From positions 1,674,001-1,738,000 of the forward strand of contig NZ_AP022619.1 of the NCBI RefSeq assembly GCF_010731655.1: a stretch of 64,000 nt of DNA, written 5' to 3'. Below the pieces are notes generated by a model. That model saw only the letters and a program-made list of their open reading frames with translations. It was not told the origin of the DNA and searched no databases. The DNA is from Mycobacterium paraseoulense. Its GTDB lineage: Bacteria; Actinomycetota; Actinomycetes; Mycobacteriales; Mycobacteriaceae. The translations under genes were made by a program, and so were the position numbers. Of this stretch, positions 7,916 through 15,529 are shown in pieces. Each line of letters begins with the position of its first letter. The first letter of the stretch is position 1.

Positions 7916-9097
7916 CTAGATCAAGGCCGCCGGCGGCACGTCTTCGCCAACCAGTAAGGCGCCGGCGATTTGGTAGATCTCCGCGCTGGCGGCGACGTGC
8001 TGCGCCGCGGTCCGGATATCGCGCAAGCGTCGTTGCAGCGTGGAGGTGTTGTACATGGCATTGCTACCGGCCAGGCCAAATGCCTCATTGACGATCTCCA
8101 CACATGCGGTATGCACGTACGCCACCATCGCTCGATTGCGCACCCCAACAAGCGGATCGATCTGACCGCCGGCCACAGCGATATCCCACATCAGCTGGGT
8201 TTCCTTCTCCGCGAGCGCCCGGGCCGCGGCCAGCCGAGTGTCGAGCTGTCCCAGCCGGAACTGGAAGACAGGGTCCTCGGCCAGTCGCATGCCGGGATTG
8301 AATGCGGGGCGCTTCGTCTTGGCCAGCCCGCGCAAGTCGGCCAGCGCGCCATCGGCGATGCCGAGCGCTACGGCGACATGGGTGGGCCCCAAGGACAACC
8401 GGATCGGCAGTCGGAACATCGGAACATCCACACCGGCGGGTCCAAACAGCTCGGCAGTGTGGTGCTCGGGCACGAACACTTCCTTCAGGACGAAGTCATG
8501 GCTGTTGGTCGCCCGCAACCCCACCGAATCCCAGGTGTCCAGGAATTGCACCTGCTCCGTGGGCACCATGGCCAGCTTCATCTCCGGCGCACCGAGCTCT
8601 GTCATCCGCGGCTGGCCGTCGTCCAGCACGATGCAGTTGCCCATCATCCAGTCGTGCTTATAACTCCCGCTGGCCAGGGGCCACTGACCGCTGACGACGT
8701 AACCCCCGTCGGCCGGCACCGCGATGCCCTTAGGAGCGAGCGCGCCGCGTGCCATCGCGTCCGGCCCGTCGTGGTAGACCTCGCTGTCGACGACATGCTT
8801 GGGGAAGCGAGCAAAAACCGGCGCGAAATCGGCACCGACCATCACCGTCCAACCCGTCGAGCCGTCCGCGCGCGATAACTCCTCGATGACGGCCATCGCA
8901 TCAGGCAAGCTCAGCTCTTCGCCGCCGTACTGGCGCGGCACAAACATGCGGAAGGCGCCGGCGTCGGCAAGCCGCGCGAGCAGGTCCGGAGGCACCACCT
9001 TGGCCTTCTCGATCTCGCCAGATCGTTCAGCGATCTCCGGGCTCAACTTGCGGACGGCCTCGAGCACGGTCGTCGTGCTGGCCTCAACGATGGTCAT
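7916..9097 (-). CDS. acyl-CoA-dehydrogenase-fold flavin-dependent monooxygenase (HsaA-like)
   Basis: A 393-aa group D flavoprotein. It has the acyl-CoA dehydrogenase fold, but its sequence resembles the two-component phenol/steroid hydroxylases (HsaA, HpaB-like relatives) rather than true dehydrogenases: the N-terminus RKLSPEIAERSGEIEKAKVVPPDLLARLADAG, FVPRQYGGEEL, RADGSTGWTVMVG, SGQWPLASGS in place of the dehydrogenase FAD/substrate motif, WDSVGLRATNSHDF, and the AMYNTSTLQRRLRD ending. Such enzymes use reduced flavin from a separate reductase to ortho-hydroxylate a phenol. The ATG at 9097 has GGAGGCAC upstream. It is the first gene of the minus-strand operon, so it may feed a catechol to the extradiol enzymes. 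Confidence 0.85.
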   Translation of the reverse strand: MTIVEASTTTVLEAVRKLSPEIAERSGEIEKAKVVPPDLLARLADAGAFRMFVPRQYGGEELSLPDAMAVIEELSRADGSTGWTVMVGADFAPVFARFPKHVVDSEVYHDGPDAMARGALAPKGIAVPADGGYVVSGQWPLASGSYKHDWMMGNCIVLDDGQPRMTELGAPEMKLAMVPTEQVQFLDTWDSVGLRATNSHDFVLKEVFVPEHHTAELFGPAGVDVPMFRLPIRLSLGPTHVAVALGIADGALADLRGLAKTKRPAFNPGMRLAEDPVFQFRLGQLDTRLAAARALAEKETQLMWDIAVAGGQIDPLVGVRNRAMVAYVHTACVEIVNEAFGLAGSNAMYNTSTLQRRLRDIRTAAQHVAASAEIYQIAGALLVGEDVPPAALI

Positions 9098-9495
9098 GCA
9101 GTGCCTCCATACTGACAAAACTCCCTCCGATGCCGGTGCGGATCAGAGTGTGAGTGATAGATCACGTTGAATATAAACTGTATCTTCTGTTCAACAAGCC
9201 GATTGGTCAAGACCTCGCCGAAACTTCTTCCGAAAAGCCTCCGATCGGATCGTTCAGGGGTCGGTCCGCCTCGTCGCCCGGGGCCGGCCGCGCAAGGCGG
9301 TCGACAAAGCAAGGTCGGCGGTCGGCCTAGTCATGGAGCCGAGCCGGCCCCCGGTCTTCCCCCAACCCTTGGTGCAGCGCTACGCTGCTAGGCATGTTGC
9401 ACGTTTGAGGCAAAAACTATGCAAACTAACTAGAGTGCCTCATCAGGAGAAGACACCATCATTCCGCGCGGTTCAGGCCGGGCAGGGAGGCCGCT
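9098..9495. promoter_or_regulatory. divergent promoter region between monooxygenase operon and ferredoxin
   Basis: A 398-bp gene-free stretch between the minus-strand operon and the plus-strand ferredoxin. It contains GTGAT-AG-ATCAC at 9154-9165, a perfect 5-bp inverted repeat, followed by GTTGAA (9166-9171) and its complement TTCAAC (9190-9195) around an AT-rich core. This is where an operator for the divergent genes would be expected. No coding sequence is convincing here. Confidence 0.4.
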
Positions 9496-9741
9496 ATGGC
9501 ATATGAACGACGATTGCACATCACCGTCGACCGGTCGAAGTGCTGCGGATACACGTTGTGCGCCGCCGAGGCGCCAGAGGTCTACTCGATCGACGACCAC
9601 GGTTTCGCGGTGGCGCCGGAAAGCGTGCCGGAGGAACTCGAAGAGCAGGCCTGCCGGGGTGCTGACGTCTGCCCTGAGAGTGCGATCGTGCTGAGCCGCA
9701 CGGAGCCCTCCGCGGAAACTACCGACTCGATAAGTAAGTAG
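9496..9741 (+). CDS. 3Fe-4S/4Fe-4S single-cluster ferredoxin
   Basis: An 81-aa soluble ferredoxin of the actinobacterial type that serves P450s and PAH or phthalate dioxygenases. Cluster ligands are visible as C16-x5-C22 (CCGYTLC, so position 4 of the CxxxxxC motif is Tyr where another Cys would bind a fourth iron) and C59-Pro, with C53 a further candidate; this pattern favours a 3Fe-4S centre. It is alone on its strand, with the bicupin gene 116 bp downstream. No reductase is adjacent. It is the only ferredoxin in the window and may serve either of the two Rieske oxygenases and the P450s. Confidence 0.9.
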   Translation: MAYERRLHITVDRSKCCGYTLCAAEAPEVYSIDDHGFAVAPESVPEELEEQACRGADVCPESAIVLSRTEPSAETTDSISK

Positions 9742-9857
9742 CTCGATCAAAAGCGTTGCGAGGTAGTGCTATTGAAGACGTCCAGACGTCAACAGACTCG
9801 CCCTGAGGGAGTTCCTCTTTTTACTTCGCGCTCGCTCGAACCGGAAGGGAATGCCGC

Positions 9858-10967
9858 ATGACACAGACGCGGGGCGTCTTCGGAACGCTTGCCGATTTCG
9901 ACAAACATCTCGACGCATTGCACCTTCGGGGACAGTGGCAGTACGACGCGCAGTTGATGCAGTTGACCGACGGTCCCCGGCCCGCCGGCGTGCCGTTTCT
10001 CTGGGACCGGCAGCTGGTCTTGCACGCGTTGCGCGACATGTGCGAGGTGATGTCGAGCGATACCGCACGGCGGAACTTCAGCTTCATCAACCCAGCACCT
10101 GGAGTTGACGGCACCAGCCACACGCTCGTGATGGGCATGCAGATCACCCTGCCGGGTGAAATCGCTTGGGCGCACCGCCATTCCATCAACGCGTTGCGTT
10201 TCGTCGTCGACGGCAGTCCCGACCTGTACACCGCCGTCGACGGGGAGCGGCTAGTCATGAACGACGGCGACTTGATCATTACTCCGGCCTATTCCTGGCA
10301 CGATCATCACAACGAAAGCGACAAGGCAGGGGTCTGGATAGACATCCTCGATGTTCCGGTCATGGGTTACCTGCATCAAATGTTCTTCGAGCCGTTCGGA
10401 TCCAGCACGCAACCGTTACGTTGCGAACCGGCCGACTTCATCAGCACTCGCTCGGCACCTGTACGGCCGGCCTGGGAACAACAGGCGAGCACCCGGATCC
10501 CGTTCCGGTATGCCTGGACCGACGTCCGACGAGCGCTTCACGACTTCGCCGGCAGCGCGGGCAGTCCCTTCGACGGCGTGATCCTGCACTACAGCCACCC
10601 GATCACCGGTGGCCCCACGTTGCCCACGATCGACTGCTTCGCGCAATTGTTGCCGCCGGGTCGGGCCACGCAGCGTCACCGGCACACCGCCAGCGCCGTG
10701 TACTACGTCGTCGAGGGCGAAGGCAGCACCGTCGTGGGCGACGACACGCTCGACTGGGCCACGGGCGACTCGTTTGTCGTCCCGAATTGGATGTGGCATC
10801 AACACATCAATCGGTCGGCGAACTCCGACGCGGTGCTGTTTTCGGCGACCGACGCCCCGCTGCTTGTGGCGCTAGGCATGTATCGCGAAGAGCCGCACGA
10901 CTCCTTCGGCACCGGCCAGTACCCCGCGGTACCGGCGGATCTGGCGCGGCAGGGGTCGGTCATATGA
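9858..10967 (+). CDS. bicupin ring-cleaving dioxygenase (gentisate / 1-hydroxy-2-naphthoate dioxygenase-like)
   Basis: A 369-aa protein with two cupin domains, as in gentisate 1,2-dioxygenase, salicylate 1,2-dioxygenase and 1-hydroxy-2-naphthoate dioxygenase (PhdI). The first metal site reads AWAHRHSINALRFVVDG (about residues 104-120) with the late histidine in SWHDHHN; the second cupin has QRHRHTASAVYYVVEG and WMWHQHIN. Such enzymes open a ring bearing one hydroxyl next to a carboxylate, without needing a catechol. Its stop overlaps the start of the hydratase-aldolase (ATGA). That pairing is the phdI-phdJ arrangement of phenanthrene degradation, so I favour 1-hydroxy-2-naphthoate-like acids over gentisate. 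Confidence 0.85.
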   Translation: MTQTRGVFGTLADFDKHLDALHLRGQWQYDAQLMQLTDGPRPAGVPFLWDRQLVLHALRDMCEVMSSDTARRNFSFINPAPGVDGTSHTLVMGMQITLPGEIAWAHRHSINALRFVVDGSPDLYTAVDGERLVMNDGDLIITPAYSWHDHHNESDKAGVWIDILDVPVMGYLHQMFFEPFGSSTQPLRCEPADFISTRSAPVRPAWEQQASTRIPFRYAWTDVRRALHDFAGSAGSPFDGVILHYSHPITGGPTLPTIDCFAQLLPPGRATQRHRHTASAVYYVVEGEGSTVVGDDTLDWATGDSFVVPNWMWHQHINRSANSDAVLFSATDAPLLVALGMYREEPHDSFGTGQYPAVPADLARQGSVI

Positions 10968-11929
10968 CCCTCACCCGGGCCGACATCAACGGCGTCGTAG
11001 GCATCGTGCCGACGCCGGCAACCGGCGACGCCGCGAGCTGGCGTGCTGCAAGCACCATCAACACCTCCGAGACCGAAAAGATGATCGAAGAGGTGGTCAA
11101 CGCTGGCATCGAATTCATCATGTCCGCAGGCACATTCGGCGAATGCGCGACGCTGACCCACGACGAGTGGCTGACCTTCACCACCTGCATCGCCAAGGTG
11201 ATCCGGGGCCGAGTGCCGTTCTTCGCCGGCGTCACGACGCTAAACACCCGTGACACGATCTCCCGTGGACGTGAGGCTATTGCCGCCGGCGCCGACGGGC
11301 TCTTCACTGGGCGCCCGATGTGGCTGCCACTCGACGACGACGGCATATACCGCTTCTACCGCGACCTCACCGAGGCCCTGCCCGGCGTTCCGATCGTCGT
11401 GTATGACAATCCCGCCGCGTTCAAGGGCAAGATCAGCGTCGAGGCCTACCGAAAGCTGGCCGAATTGCCCGAGATCGTGGCAACCAAACACGCGGGCGGC
11501 CCGACGTTGGAGCGCGATACGCAAGCAATCGGTGACAAGGTGGCCGTCCTGCCGCTCGACTCCGACTGGTACTCGATTGCGCGGCGCTTCCCTGAGCTCG
11601 CCACGGCGTGCTGGTCGGGCAATGTCGCTTGCGCGCCATCTCCTCTGGCGGCACTCTCACGCGCTGTACTCAGCCGCGAATGGACCGCCGCCGAAGCGAT
11701 CTCGGACAAGGTGAACTGGGCGCTGGCACCGCAATTCGGCGGCGACATGGCACGTTTCATGGACTACAGCATCCCGGTGGGACGGGCCAGGTTCCGCGCC
11801 GCCGGGCTGATCGATCCGGGTCCTAGCCGGCCGCCGTATACCGAAGCGCCGGCCGACATGATCGCTGGTGGCGAGGAGACGGGACGCCGCTGGGCGCAAT
11901 TGGAACACCAGTACCGCGGCACACCATAG
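10964..11929 (+). CDS. DHDPS-family hydratase-aldolase (NahE/PhdJ-like)
   Basis: A 321-aa TIM-barrel aldolase of the dihydrodipicolinate synthase superfamily. Features specific to the hydratase-aldolases of PAH degradation are AGTFGECATLTHDEW (residues 55-69; the GTFGE motif carries the extra Glu) and YDNPAAFKGKI (147-157). The Schiff-base lysine is K175 in ATKHAGG and the partner Tyr is Y147. These enzymes hydrate and cleave an aryl-ylidene-pyruvate into an aromatic aldehyde and pyruvate. The start ATG at 10964 overlaps the bicupin stop. A PhdJ role, releasing 2-carboxybenzaldehyde, fits the context. Confidence 0.85.
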   Translation: MTLTRADINGVVGIVPTPATGDAASWRAASTINTSETEKMIEEVVNAGIEFIMSAGTFGECATLTHDEWLTFTTCIAKVIRGRVPFFAGVTTLNTRDTISRGREAIAAGADGLFTGRPMWLPLDDDGIYRFYRDLTEALPGVPIVVYDNPAAFKGKISVEAYRKLAELPEIVATKHAGGPTLERDTQAIGDKVAVLPLDSDWYSIARRFPELATACWSGNVACAPSPLAALSRAVLSREWTAAEAISDKVNWALAPQFGGDMARFMDYSIPVGRARFRAAGLIDPGPSRPPYTEAPADMIAGGEETGRRWAQLEHQYRGTP

Positions 11930-11932
11930 CGG

Positions 11933-13384
11933 CTACTGGGCGGCGTCGTCCGCCCCGTCGACCGCCACTAACACTGCCTTGGGCTCTGTGAAGAACTCTC
12001 GGCTGAACGTGCCACCTTCACGGCCGATTCCCGAATCGCCAACACCGCCGAACGGCGCGCGCAGGTCCCGGATAAAAAAGCAGTTGACCCAGACCGTGCC
12101 CGCCCGCAGCGCGGACGCGACGCGGTGCGCCCGGGATAGGTTCTCGGTGAACAGCATCGCGTTGAGCCCGTAGCAGGTGCCATTCGCTGCGGCGATCGCC
12201 TCCGCTTCGCTGTCGAAGGGCGCCACGACCACAATCGGACCGAAGACCTCCTCGCGCCACAACCGGGCATCCGGTGGCAGGTCGGTGACGACGGTCGGCC
12301 GGATGGCCCAACCCTCGCCAAGACCGCCGGTGCGCATGGTGCTGCCCCCGGCGCCGATGTCGTCCAGATAGGAGCGCACTTTCTTCCAATGCGATTCGGA
12401 AGCCAACGGCCCTACCTGGGTCTGCGGCAGCTTGGGGTCCCCCGTTCGCATCGACTCCGCAGCAGTGACGAACTTCGCCAGGAAGTCATCATAGATTTCG
12501 CGTTGCACGTACAGTCGGCTACCGGCAAGGCAGACCTGCCCCGCGTTGGAAAACACCGCGCGCACAGACCAATTCACGGCCGTATCGAGGTCCGCATCGG
12601 CGAAAACAACATTGGCGCCCTTGCCGCCGAGCTCAAGGCTTACGGGTGTCAGATGCGCTGCCGCCGCGGCCGCGATGGCCTTCCCGGTGCCCGATTCCCC
12701 CGTGAAGGTGATGCGGTCGATGCGACCATCGGCGGTCAGCGCGGCGCCGACCGAGGCGGGACCGTAGCCATGCACGACGTTGAGCACCCCTGGCGGCATG
12801 CCGGCCTGCGACGCCAACCCGGCAAGAATGGTCGCCGAGGCCGGTGTGTCCTCGGCGGGTTTGAGCACGACGGTGTTACCCCATGCCAGCGCGGGAGCGA
12901 TCTTCCATGTCTCGAGCATCAAGGGAAAGTTCCACGGCGCGATCGCCGCCACCACACCGGCGGGCTCGAACATGGTGTAGGCGTGGTGTCCCGTATCCAT
13001 CGGCAAAACTTCGCCGGTCGCCAATCGGGCATGGTCTGCGAAGAATCGGAAGTTCTGCGCCGACCGAGGGACGTCATTGTTCCTGGCGTCAACGAGTGGC
13101 TTGCCCATGTCGGTGGTATCGGCGAGGGCAAGCTCGTCGGCGTGTTCGATGATCAGATCGGCCAGGCGGTGCAGAATGGCGCCCCGCTCCGCATACCCCA
13201 TTCGTGGCCAGGGGCCCTCGTCGAAGGCGCGCCGGGCCGCGGTCACCGCCCGGTCGACCTCCTCGACGCCCCCCAGCGCAACCTGCGCCCACGGTTCCCG
13301 GGTCCATGGATCGACAGTGTCGAAGCGTGCGCCGCTGGAGGACTCGGTTTCCGCACCGTCGATGAAATGGCGTATCACGTTCAC
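11933..13384 (-). CDS. 2-hydroxymuconic semialdehyde dehydrogenase-like ALDH (XylG/DmpC type)
   Basis: A 483-aa NAD-dependent aldehyde dehydrogenase with N152, K175, E251 (LELGGK) and the nucleophile C285 (GQVCLAGSR). The C-terminal CFFIRDLRAPFGGVGDSGIG segment is characteristic of the hydroxymuconic-semialdehyde branch, which oxidises the catechol meta-cleavage product to 4-oxalocrotonate. It is the last gene of the operon VOC dioxygenase, decarboxylase, tautomerase, ALDH, starting 3 bp after the tautomerase stop, which strongly supports the assignment. It is convergent with the hydratase-aldolase gene, with 3 bp between the stop codons. Confidence 0.9.
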   Translation of the reverse strand: MNVIRHFIDGAETESSSGARFDTVDPWTREPWAQVALGGVEEVDRAVTAARRAFDEGPWPRMGYAERGAILHRLADLIIEHADELALADTTDMGKPLVDARNNDVPRSAQNFRFFADHARLATGEVLPMDTGHHAYTMFEPAGVVAAIAPWNFPLMLETWKIAPALAWGNTVVLKPAEDTPASATILAGLASQAGMPPGVLNVVHGYGPASVGAALTADGRIDRITFTGESGTGKAIAAAAAAHLTPVSLELGGKGANVVFADADLDTAVNWSVRAVFSNAGQVCLAGSRLYVQREIYDDFLAKFVTAAESMRTGDPKLPQTQVGPLASESHWKKVRSYLDDIGAGGSTMRTGGLGEGWAIRPTVVTDLPPDARLWREEVFGPIVVVAPFDSEAEAIAAANGTCYGLNAMLFTENLSRAHRVASALRAGTVWVNCFFIRDLRAPFGGVGDSGIGREGGTFSREFFTEPKAVLVAVDGADDAAQ

Positions 13385-13386
13385 CC

Positions 13387-13581
13387 TCAGCTTTTTTCGC
13401 GCTCTGCAATCGTGACATCGCCGGCGGCCCAGTGCGTTGCGGGCACCTCGCGAAGAACCACCCGGATGCTGCCCCGCGCAACGCCGATGGCCGCCTCGAC
13501 GGCATCAGTCAGGCCGGTGATCAGGGCCCGTAGCTGCTCGGGCGTGCGGCCTTGCACCAGCGTCACCTCGACGAGCGGCAT
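13387..13581 (-). CDS. 4-oxalocrotonate tautomerase family protein
   Basis: A 64-aa tautomerase. After Met removal it exposes the catalytic N-terminal proline (M-PLVEVTL), and it carries the RTPEQLRALI helix and SIRVVLREVP strand typical of 4-OT, with R11/R12-type and R40/R44 arginines available for carboxylate binding. It converts 2-hydroxymuconate to 2-oxo-3-hexenedioate. The reading frame is open well upstream, but the ATG at 13581 has GGAGGACAG before it and gives the family's exact length. It lies between the decarboxylase (2-bp gap) and ALDH genes. Confidence 0.92.
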   Translation of the reverse strand: MPLVEVTLVQGRTPEQLRALITGLTDAVEAAIGVARGSIRVVLREVPATHWAAGDVTIAEREKS

Positions 13582-13583
13582 GG

Positions 13584-14387
13584 TTACTGTCCTCCGTCCA
13601 GCGCGATCGAACCGAGATGGGTGAAGTGGGCGGCCACCCGCGCTCCGGGGGGCACGCCGACCGCATCGGTCATGCCGCCGCTCAGCACAATCCAGCCGGG
13701 CTCGATTGCCAATCCGCGTTCGGCAAGAACGTTTGCCGCGAGTGCCAGCGCTTCGGCCGGATGGCCTTGCACCGCCGCGCCGGTCGCGCGGTCGACTAAC
13801 TGACCATCGACCTCGAGACGGCAGGCCTCCTGCACCAAATCCAAAGCGTCGGGGGCCATGCCCGCCGACCCCAGGACGAACCGGCCGGAGGATGCATTGT
13901 CGGCGACAACGTCGGGCAGCGTGAACCGGAAATCCCGGTAGCGTGAGTCGATGACCTCGATCCCGCAATAGACCCTACCGACCGCGCTCAGTGCCTGCGA
14001 GGCCATGATGCCAGGGCCGGTGAGCCGTTCGGCCATGACGAACACGATCTCTGGTTCTGCACGGGGATGGATGAGCGCTCCCCGCGGAACGGGCGCGCCC
14101 GCCGGCAGCCTCATCGCATCGGTCAGCCACGCGACCAGCGGCACGTCGATGCCCATGCGGAGTTGCTTTGCACGCGATGTCAGACCAAGTTTCACACCGA
14201 TGAGCCGCTCACCGCGCTCGATGCGGCGCCGCAGCGTTTCGTCTTGAACGCGGTAGGCGGTCGCCAGGTCGAGATCGCTCCATTCGTCGGTGAGCGGATC
14301 GCGGTCGGTCCGTGTGCTTTCGGCCTCCAGCAGTTCGCTGGCCGCCCACTCAACGGTGCAAGCGTCGTCCGTGCGGTTGCGGCTCAC
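13584..14387 (-). CDS. 4-oxalocrotonate decarboxylase / 2-oxopent-4-enoate hydratase family (XylI/DmpH-like)
   Basis: A 267-aa member of the FAH-related hydratase/decarboxylase family. Seen: GVKLGLTSRAKQLRMGID, then PRAEPEIVFVM with the paired metal-ligand glutamates, CGIEVIDSRYRDF, and QGHPAEALALAANVLAERG. The insertion VPLVAWLTDAMRLPAG resembles the decarboxylase side (XylI/DmpH) more than the hydratase side. I start at GTG 14387, giving a GTGA overlap with the VOC dioxygenase stop; a longer in-frame extension would run through that gene. It works after the tautomerase, giving 2-hydroxypenta-2,4-dienoate plus CO2. Confidence 0.88.
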   Translation of the reverse strand: MSRNRTDDACTVEWAASELLEAESTRTDRDPLTDEWSDLDLATAYRVQDETLRRRIERGERLIGVKLGLTSRAKQLRMGIDVPLVAWLTDAMRLPAGAPVPRGALIHPRAEPEIVFVMAERLTGPGIMASQALSAVGRVYCGIEVIDSRYRDFRFTLPDVVADNASSGRFVLGSAGMAPDALDLVQEACRLEVDGQLVDRATGAAVQGHPAEALALAANVLAERGLAIEPGWIVLSGGMTDAVGVPPGARVAAHFTHLGSIALDGGQ

Positions 14388-15322
14388 CGCGCTTGCCCCG
14401 ACGGCGTGGGAACCCCGGCTGCCGAGCCGTTCTGGGCTTCGCGAGCCAGTTGGGGCTGTGTCACGGTGCGCTGGGTCGGGCCCAGCCACATGTCGATGGA
14501 CCCGTCCTCCTCGAGGTTGAACGTCCGCGGCCGCCATGCCGCGTCGTCTTCGATGCGCCGGACGCCGAACGAGTATTCGTAGGTCAAGTTGTCGGGTCCG
14601 ACGAAGTACACGAAGATCGCCGTCGACGTCGGATGGCGACCCGGCCCGTGCAAGATACGCACGTCGTTCCGTTGCAGGAAGCGCCAGTTGCGCATCACGT
14701 CGTCGAGGCTGTGCACCTGAAAGTTGATGTGGCAGAGCCCCGGCCCGGCGTCATTCTGAAAGAGCGCCAGCTTGTGGTGAACCGGGTCAATTCGCATCAG
14801 ACATGCCGCATCACCGATCCAGTCGGAAACCTTGGCGCTGAACACGGTCGACCAGAACTCGTGCGCGGCTCGAACATCGGGAGCATCCAGACACAGGTGC
14901 CCGAACTCCGCGATTCCGGCCGCCGGACGCCCGAACTCGATGGGTCTAGCCAAGGTGCTCTGGTCGGTAACCAGTTCCACCTGGTTGCCGAACGGATCCT
15001 CGAAGGCGATGAACGCCCGCACATGTCGTTGCCGTGCTTCTTCGGCCGAACCACGCCGCACTGCGCATCCATACCGTGTCAGCTCGATCTCAGCGGCTTC
15101 CAGGGCCGCCTCGTCCTTCAGGGTGAAGGCCGAGGCGTGTACACCCGCCTGCGGGCTCTCGATTAGGGCCACGCAGTGGTGGCGATGGTCTGCTCGCAGA
15201 TACGTCACCCCCGGTTCGCGCGCCACGGGCTCAAGACCCACGACGTGCACGGCGAATCCTTCCGCACGTTCCAGGTCGGTGACGCCGGATCGGACATAAG
15301 CAATGTCGTGCAGTTCGATCAT
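14384..15322 (-). CDS. type I (VOC) extradiol ring-cleavage dioxygenase
   Basis: A 312-aa two-module catechol dioxygenase. The N-terminal module is degenerate (IELHDIAYVRSGVTDLERAEGFA), and the C-terminal module carries the 2-His-1-Glu iron site: His in IAEFGHLCLDAP, His in GLCHINFQVHSLDDV, and Glu in NLTYEYSFG, with YFVGPDNLTYEY as the family signature. It probably cleaves a catechol or aryl-catechol at the meta position. It is the first gene of the meta-cleavage operon, and overlaps the decarboxylase by 4 bp. The upstream region is AT-rich and shared with the divergent ALDH gene. Confidence 0.9.
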   Translation of the reverse strand: MIELHDIAYVRSGVTDLERAEGFAVHVVGLEPVAREPGVTYLRADHRHHCVALIESPQAGVHASAFTLKDEAALEAAEIELTRYGCAVRRGSAEEARQRHVRAFIAFEDPFGNQVELVTDQSTLARPIEFGRPAAGIAEFGHLCLDAPDVRAAHEFWSTVFSAKVSDWIGDAACLMRIDPVHHKLALFQNDAGPGLCHINFQVHSLDDVMRNWRFLQRNDVRILHGPGRHPTSTAIFVYFVGPDNLTYEYSFGVRRIEDDAAWRPRTFNLEEDGSIDMWLGPTQRTVTQPQLAREAQNGSAAGVPTPSGQAR

Positions 15323-15529
15323 CCGCCAAGCACCTCTTCCCCATACGGTCCGACGCCCTAACCGTCTGTTTCCAACATTAGTTTACTTGAACAATATTTA
15401 TCACTCTGAACTATTCTAGACTATACTGACTGATGCACAATCGTCCACGAGATGGGCATCATGACCTTGGCGCGCACCAGAGTCGCGTCCCGAGAAAGAG
15501 GCGAGCACGTGGGAAGTGGGTCGAACCCT
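15323..15529. promoter_or_regulatory. AT-rich divergent promoter region, meta-cleavage operon versus ALDH-marR
   Basis: About 200 bp, unusually AT-rich around 15370-15430, separating two divergent transcription units. It contains TGAACAAT (15389 onward) and a related TGAACTAT about 20 bp further on, and TATACTGACT near 15423. The MarR protein encoded just downstream is a plausible ligand-controlled repressor of both units. No experimentally defined motif can be assigned by eye. Confidence 0.35.

Noticed and set aside
10166..11929. 587-aa open frame containing the hydratase-aldolase
   Set aside because: The first 266 residues are an arginine-rich shadow of the bicupin gene. The aldolase starts at 10964.
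13387..13968. 193-aa open frame for the tautomerase
   Set aside because: Only the last 64 residues form 4-OT, and the N-terminal proline must follow the initiator Met; the upstream part overlaps the decarboxylase.
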